In this document: positions 8,060 to 10,538 of the stretch, in pieces
How the letters are laid out: every line of letters starts with the position of its first letter
How positions within the stretch are numbered: position 1 is the stretch's first letter
Assembly (NCBI GenBank): GCA_027596195.1
Contig: JADGJG010000952.1
Location: 1-10,538 of the forward strand
DNA length: 10,538 nucleotides
Source: Podochytrium sp. JEL0797
Lineage: Eukaryota; Chytridiomycota; Chytridiomycetes; Chytridiales; Chytriomycetaceae
Direction of reading: 5' to 3'
Made by a program: the position numbers and the translations under genes
The notes under the pieces: generated by a model
Databases searched by the model: none
Told to the model about the DNA's origin: nothing
What the model saw: only the letters and a program-made list of their open reading frames with translations

Positions 8060-8736
8060 GGAACACCTCATCAAGAAATCGAATCCAATGTGTTTGTAAC
8101 AGCCGCCGCTTTTGTGGACAACTCCAACAATGCCGTGGAAACGAAGGAGGACTTTGCGCAGCAGATGCAAATCATGTACGACTTCCAGTTTTACAATACA
8201 GTGGACTCGAACGTGTCAAAGATGGCGATTATTGCAGTGAATGCTCCAAATGCGATGCAAACAATGAAATGGCCAAACGTGGACGACATCAAAGTGAAAA
8301 TGGGCAGTGAAAGAGAGCAGTTGCTGGGAAACTGGTTCTCAGGGAACAACAAACGGAAAATTGGACACAAAATGATCGAAAACACGATTAACGACACATG
8401 CAGATGCCTCAAGACAAACACAATCACGGACAAAACGGCCATTTACATCCTCAATCGAGTTCTGCTCCCGAAAGTGCTCTACATGGTGAAGATGCTGGCA
8501 ATAACCCACGCGCAAATGGACCTGTGGTATGCAAAAGCTGTCAAAGTGGCTAAACAAAAAGCAGGACTGGCCAAATCCACCGCGACCTCAATTCTGGAAC
8601 ACCCAATCGTGTATGGCTATGAGAACTGGAGACATGTCCAAGCAAATGCACTTTCAAAAGCGATTTTGGATGTGTTATTGATTGGTATGCGGAGCTGCAC
8701 TGGATACTAGAGATTCACACTCTGTGGAAGGGGTCT
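8060..8736 (+). pseudogene. Non-LTR retrotransposon reverse transcriptase, truncated and decayed
   Basis: This frame covers the end of the RT palm and the thumb of a LINE-type reverse transcriptase. It opens after a TAG at 8057 and reads through VFVTAAAFVDNSNNAVETKED, where AFVDN stands at the expected F/Y-x-DD catalytic box. A typical post-palm segment follows (MQIMYDF, then TDKTAIYILNRVLLPKVLYMVKML), then a helical thumb (YENWRHVQANALSKAILDVLL). Around 8680 the frame must shift by one base. The next frame continues DWYAELHWILEIHTLWKGS to 8736, whereas the unshifted frame stops at 8710. Upstream RT motifs (fingers and first palm aspartate) are missing, so the copy is 5'-truncated. It also stops before any RNase H region. 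It cannot be active. Confidence 0.85.
8701..8736 (+). repeat. Segment shared with the minus-strand element at the window end
   Basis: Codons for WILEIHTLWKGS here match WRLEIHALRKGS read on the minus strand at 10536-10501. By hand, 9 of 12 residues and 29 of 36 bases agree. This ties the two retroelement pieces to one family. Confidence 0.8.
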
Positions 8737-8756
8737 GGGGCTGGAGGAGGTACTAG

Positions 8757-9260
8757 TTGTTGGACTTGGTCATGAGGCTCTGGTTGTGGAGTTTGGACAT
8801 GGGTGTTGGCAGTGGGTGTGGGAGAGGTCTTCTTGGTGGTGGCCTTGTCAGTGCATATGAGGATTCATCATCATCACTGGAGTCAAGAGGTGCTTGGGTT
8901 CTGGGCCTCCTAGGAGGTGGATGGGGTGCTGTTGGTGGACTGGGTCATGAGGTTCTTGGTGTTGGACTTGGGTATGAGGTGGGTGGTGGTTCCAAGGAGG
9001 TACAAGAGGTGTATGGGGTGCTTGGGAGGGGTGATGAGGTACTGGTGTGGAAGTATGGGGTCTTGGTGGAGTGAGATGAGGGGCAGAGTGATGATTATGG
9101 GGTGCTGGGAAGGAGTGATGAGGGGCAGGTGTGATGGTATGAGGGGCTGGTGGTCTGTGAGGAGGCCTTGTGCTTGGTGAATGAGGTCTTGTTGGTTTCT
9201 TGGAGTGGTGTTTGCTGGGTGTTTTCTTGACTGGATGAGACTTTTGGCTGGGGTTCTTGG
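8757..9260. repeat. G/T-rich (plus strand) degenerate repeat tract
   Basis: The plus strand is almost free of runs of C and is built of GGT, TGG and GGGG words. The hexamer ATGAGG recurs, for example at 8772, 8857, 8947, 8974, 9034, 9076, 9118, 9139 and 9181, with a few more up to 9436. A longer degenerate direct repeat (about 45 bp) links 8757-8803 and 8932-8978, 175 bp apart. Several closely spaced G-runs (9017-9031) could form G-quadruplexes. On the minus strand the tract encodes the Pro/His tail of the retroelement ORF and its 3' flank. Confidence 0.7.
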
Positions 9261-10536
9261 ATGGGGTTCTTGGTTTCTTTGGTATGGGGACTGGGTCTTG
9301 GTGGTATGAGGCAATGTATCTTTTCTCAATGGATGTGGTGCCTGGTGGAATCTTGATGAGGCCAGTTCTGTCAGCAGCCCACATGTTTGAGGCTGCTGAC
9401 CTAATGATGAAGTTCTTGCAGTGGTCTTGGGGTCCATGAGGTTCAGTGGTCTTGGAGAAGCAGGTGGGGCAAGCCCCATAACACCTGTCCCACCTGCTTC
9501 TCCAAGACCACTGAACCTCCTGTCTGTCCCAATACTGCTCCATCACCGGTTCCTTCCTTCCCGAATTCGCTATGAGGTCCGCCTTCTCGTTCCACACGTT
9601 CCCGTCGTGACCCTTCACCCACTCCACCTTCGCCGGCGGTCCTGGTGTTCGCTCACACACCGCCGCCTGCACAGCTAACTGCATCGCGTTGGAACGCTTC
9701 AGCAAATGGCGCACAGGCGGGCGCCACAGATGCGAGAGCAACCACCCATAATTCTTGACCGCCGCAAGGTTGTCCAACCGCACCACCATGAGGCCATTCC
9801 CACGCCCAAGCAACGCCCCAGTCAACGCCACGGTCTCCGGCAACGTGGAGGAAGGCCACCCCACTGGCCTCATCCCCCACACTCTGCCGAAACCGCGACC
9901 CTCGCTGGATGCCACTGCCCCCGCCCCCATCTCACACGCCGCCCATATCCCTCGCTCGCTCTGACACCCCCCACTCCCAACAAAGAAAGAAAAACAACTG
10001 AAGGGGAAATCAACAGAAGAAAAATCCAAACCGTGGGTTCCTGTAATAAGAGATCCATCAGTGTATACATATTCGATATCATCCGTGGCCATGTCGTATT
10101 TCGCGCCCATCGCCCATGCTGCAGCGGCCGACTCTGTGTTTGTGGAAAAGAACGCGTTGACGCGCGGGAATTCGGTTAATAGTTCAGGGTCTTCGAGAGC
10201 AAGTGGGGGTGGTTTCGAAAGCGTGGATTCACGCAGTGTGGGGTCGAGCTCGTTTGCGTCAAAGATGTCGATGTCGAGGGTGGGATTCGGTGGGATTCTC
10301 GAGTTTTGCGGTCCGCATACGTCCGTGATCCAGTTGGTCCTCGCCTCGGCAGCTCCCGTCGGATCTATGTTAGGCGAATCAGAGTTAGTTATTTGCATTG
10401 TTCTTGTTGTTGGGGGTCTCGCATCCTCCTCGCTACTTTCGTCTTCGCTTTCCGTGTCGAGAGTCTCCGGAATCACTTCCTCGAATATTCTCCACTCCTT
10501 CGATCCCTTCCGCAGTGCGTGAATCTCCAGTCTCCA
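8848..10536 (-). CDS. LINE polyprotein C-terminal part: RNase H, partial
   Basis: The frame is open from the window edge (10536) to a TGA at 8848, 562 codons, so the N-terminus (presumably reverse transcriptase) is outside. It begins WRLEIHALRKGS, homologous to the RT end at 8701-8736. An acidic linker follows. Numbering from the GTG at 10476, an RNase H domain spans about 135-305 with all four acidic residues: D140 in YTDGS, E214 in LPETVAL, D235 in RLDNLAAV and D300 in EKADLIAN. KGHDGN stands at 288-293. About 27 residues rich in Phe/Ser (150-176) interrupt the usual first hairpin. Residues 332-353 (C-x3-C-x2-C-x7-H-x4-H-C) resemble the zinc knuckle that often follows LINE RNase H. From about 400 the chain is basic, then Pro/His-rich to the end. 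RNase H would remove the RNA template during retrotransposition. Confidence 0.85.
   Translation of the reverse strand, partial: WRLEIHALRKGSKEWRIFEEVIPETLDTESEDESSEEDARPPTTRTMQITNSDSPNIDPTGAAEARTNWITDVCGPQNSRIPPNPTLDIDIFDANELDPTLRESTLSKPPPLALEDPELLTEFPRVNAFFSTNTESAAAAWAMGAKYDMATDDIEYVYTDGSLITGTHGLDFSSVDFPFSCFSFFVGSGGCQSERGIWAACEMGAGAVASSEGRGFGRVWGMRPVGWPSSTLPETVALTGALLGRGNGLMVVRLDNLAAVKNYGWLLSHLWRPPVRHLLKRSNAMQLAVQAAVCERTPGPPAKVEWVKGHDGNVWNEKADLIANSGRKEPVMEQYWDRQEVQWSWRSRWDRCYGACPTCFSKTTEPHGPQDHCKNFIIRSAASNMWAADRTGLIKIPPGTTSIEKRYIASYHQDPVPIPKKPRTPSKNPSQKSHPVKKTPSKHHSKKPTRPHSPSTRPPHRPPAPHTITPAPHHSFPAPHNHHSAPHLTPPRPHTSTPVPHHPSQAPHTPLVPPWNHHPPHTQVQHQEPHDPVHQQHPIHLLGGPEPKHLLTPVMMMNPHMH
9438..9519. 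repeat. Perfect 31-bp inverted repeat with 20-nt loop
   Basis: Arm 9438-9468 (GAGGTTCAGTGGTCTTGGAG and 11 further bases) is exactly complementary to 9489-9519, with 20 nt between (9469-9488). It lies inside the retroelement ORF just after the RNase H domain and spans the zinc-knuckle-like cysteines. Confidence 0.95.
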
Positions 10537-10538
10537 GC

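Larger units (their letters stand above)
8737..10538 (-). mobile_element. 3' part of a non-LTR (LINE) retrotransposon
   Basis: The interval from the end of the plus-strand RT fragment to the window edge reads as the downstream part of a LINE on the minus strand: linker, RNase H, zinc-knuckle-like segment, Pro/His-rich tail and a repetitive 3' segment. The 5' part lies beyond the window. No poly(A) (plus-strand poly-T) or target-site duplication was identified at 8737-8757, so the 3' boundary is approximate. Confidence 0.75.

Noticed and set aside
9961..10031. Possible 71-nt intron (GTTTGG...GTCAG) in the RNase H region on the minus strand
   Set aside because: Removing it would shift the frame away from the SERGIWAACEMGAGAV continuation, which fits RNase H; the unspliced frame is fully open.
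8060..10538. Twin-priming 5' inversion of a single LINE
   Set aside because: In twin priming the inverted segment sits at the 5' side of the sense segment. Here the plus-strand RT piece abuts the 3' end of the minus-strand piece, so nested or independent insertions fit better.
9910..10538. Plus-strand open frames in the right end (for example 10061-10522)
   Set aside because: They are antisense to the RNase H ORF, which carries clear catalytic motifs; the plus-strand frames show none.

Overview
The window looks like a short nuclear contig from a zoosporic, flagellum-bearing fungus such as a chytrid or a relative. The genes are intron-rich, and I could reconstruct about 17 short GT-AG introns, mostly 43-71 nt with one of 141 nt. 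Intergenic gaps are small. The recognisable gene products are ones that normally go with centrioles and cilia. The fungal assignment is inference; another compact ciliated opisthokont would also fit. The window starts in a run of C that looks like a sequencing or assembly edge, and it ends inside a retroelement.

Left half (about 70-5156). A kinesin motor gene is read leftward from 1076. Exons 1-4 are clear up to 346, then the reading decays before the poly-C. It is divergent, across 64 bp, from a rightward four-exon gene (1141-2824) whose product carries two SEYxRQF motifs as in the microtubule/centriole protein MDM1. That gene converges on two tandem leftward genes: an EFCAB10-like protein (R2D2/DPY-30-like helices plus a degenerate EF-hand, 3484-2999) and a seven-exon UBE2U-like ubiquitin-conjugating enzyme (5156-3563) with an intact HPN motif and active-site cysteine plus a long C-terminal tail.

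Middle (5157-7611). A 337-bp divergent upstream region with small repeats precedes a rightward three- or four-exon gene for a long coiled-coil protein I do not recognise. Its last large exon holds a recent in-frame tandem duplication of a 113-codon unit. About 0.45 kb of AT-rich sequence without a visible gene follows.

Right end (about 8060-10538). Two pieces of one non-LTR (LINE) retrotransposon family lie tail to tail. A decayed plus-strand reverse-transcriptase fragment (8060-8736) has FVDN where an F/Y-x-DD box is expected, plus a frameshift. A minus-strand piece (10536-8848) is an uninterrupted ORF with acidic linker, RNase H, zinc-knuckle-like segment and a Pro/His-rich tail. The two pieces share a recognisable stretch (8701-8736 versus 10536-10501), which shows they belong to related elements. 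The minus-strand piece also contains a perfect 31-bp inverted repeat.

The most interesting biology is the clustering of kinesin, MDM1-like, EFCAB10-like and UBE2U-like genes with a coiled-coil gene, which suggests a small flagellar/centriolar neighbourhood. Functions are inferred from motifs and from remembered family features; no database search was possible.
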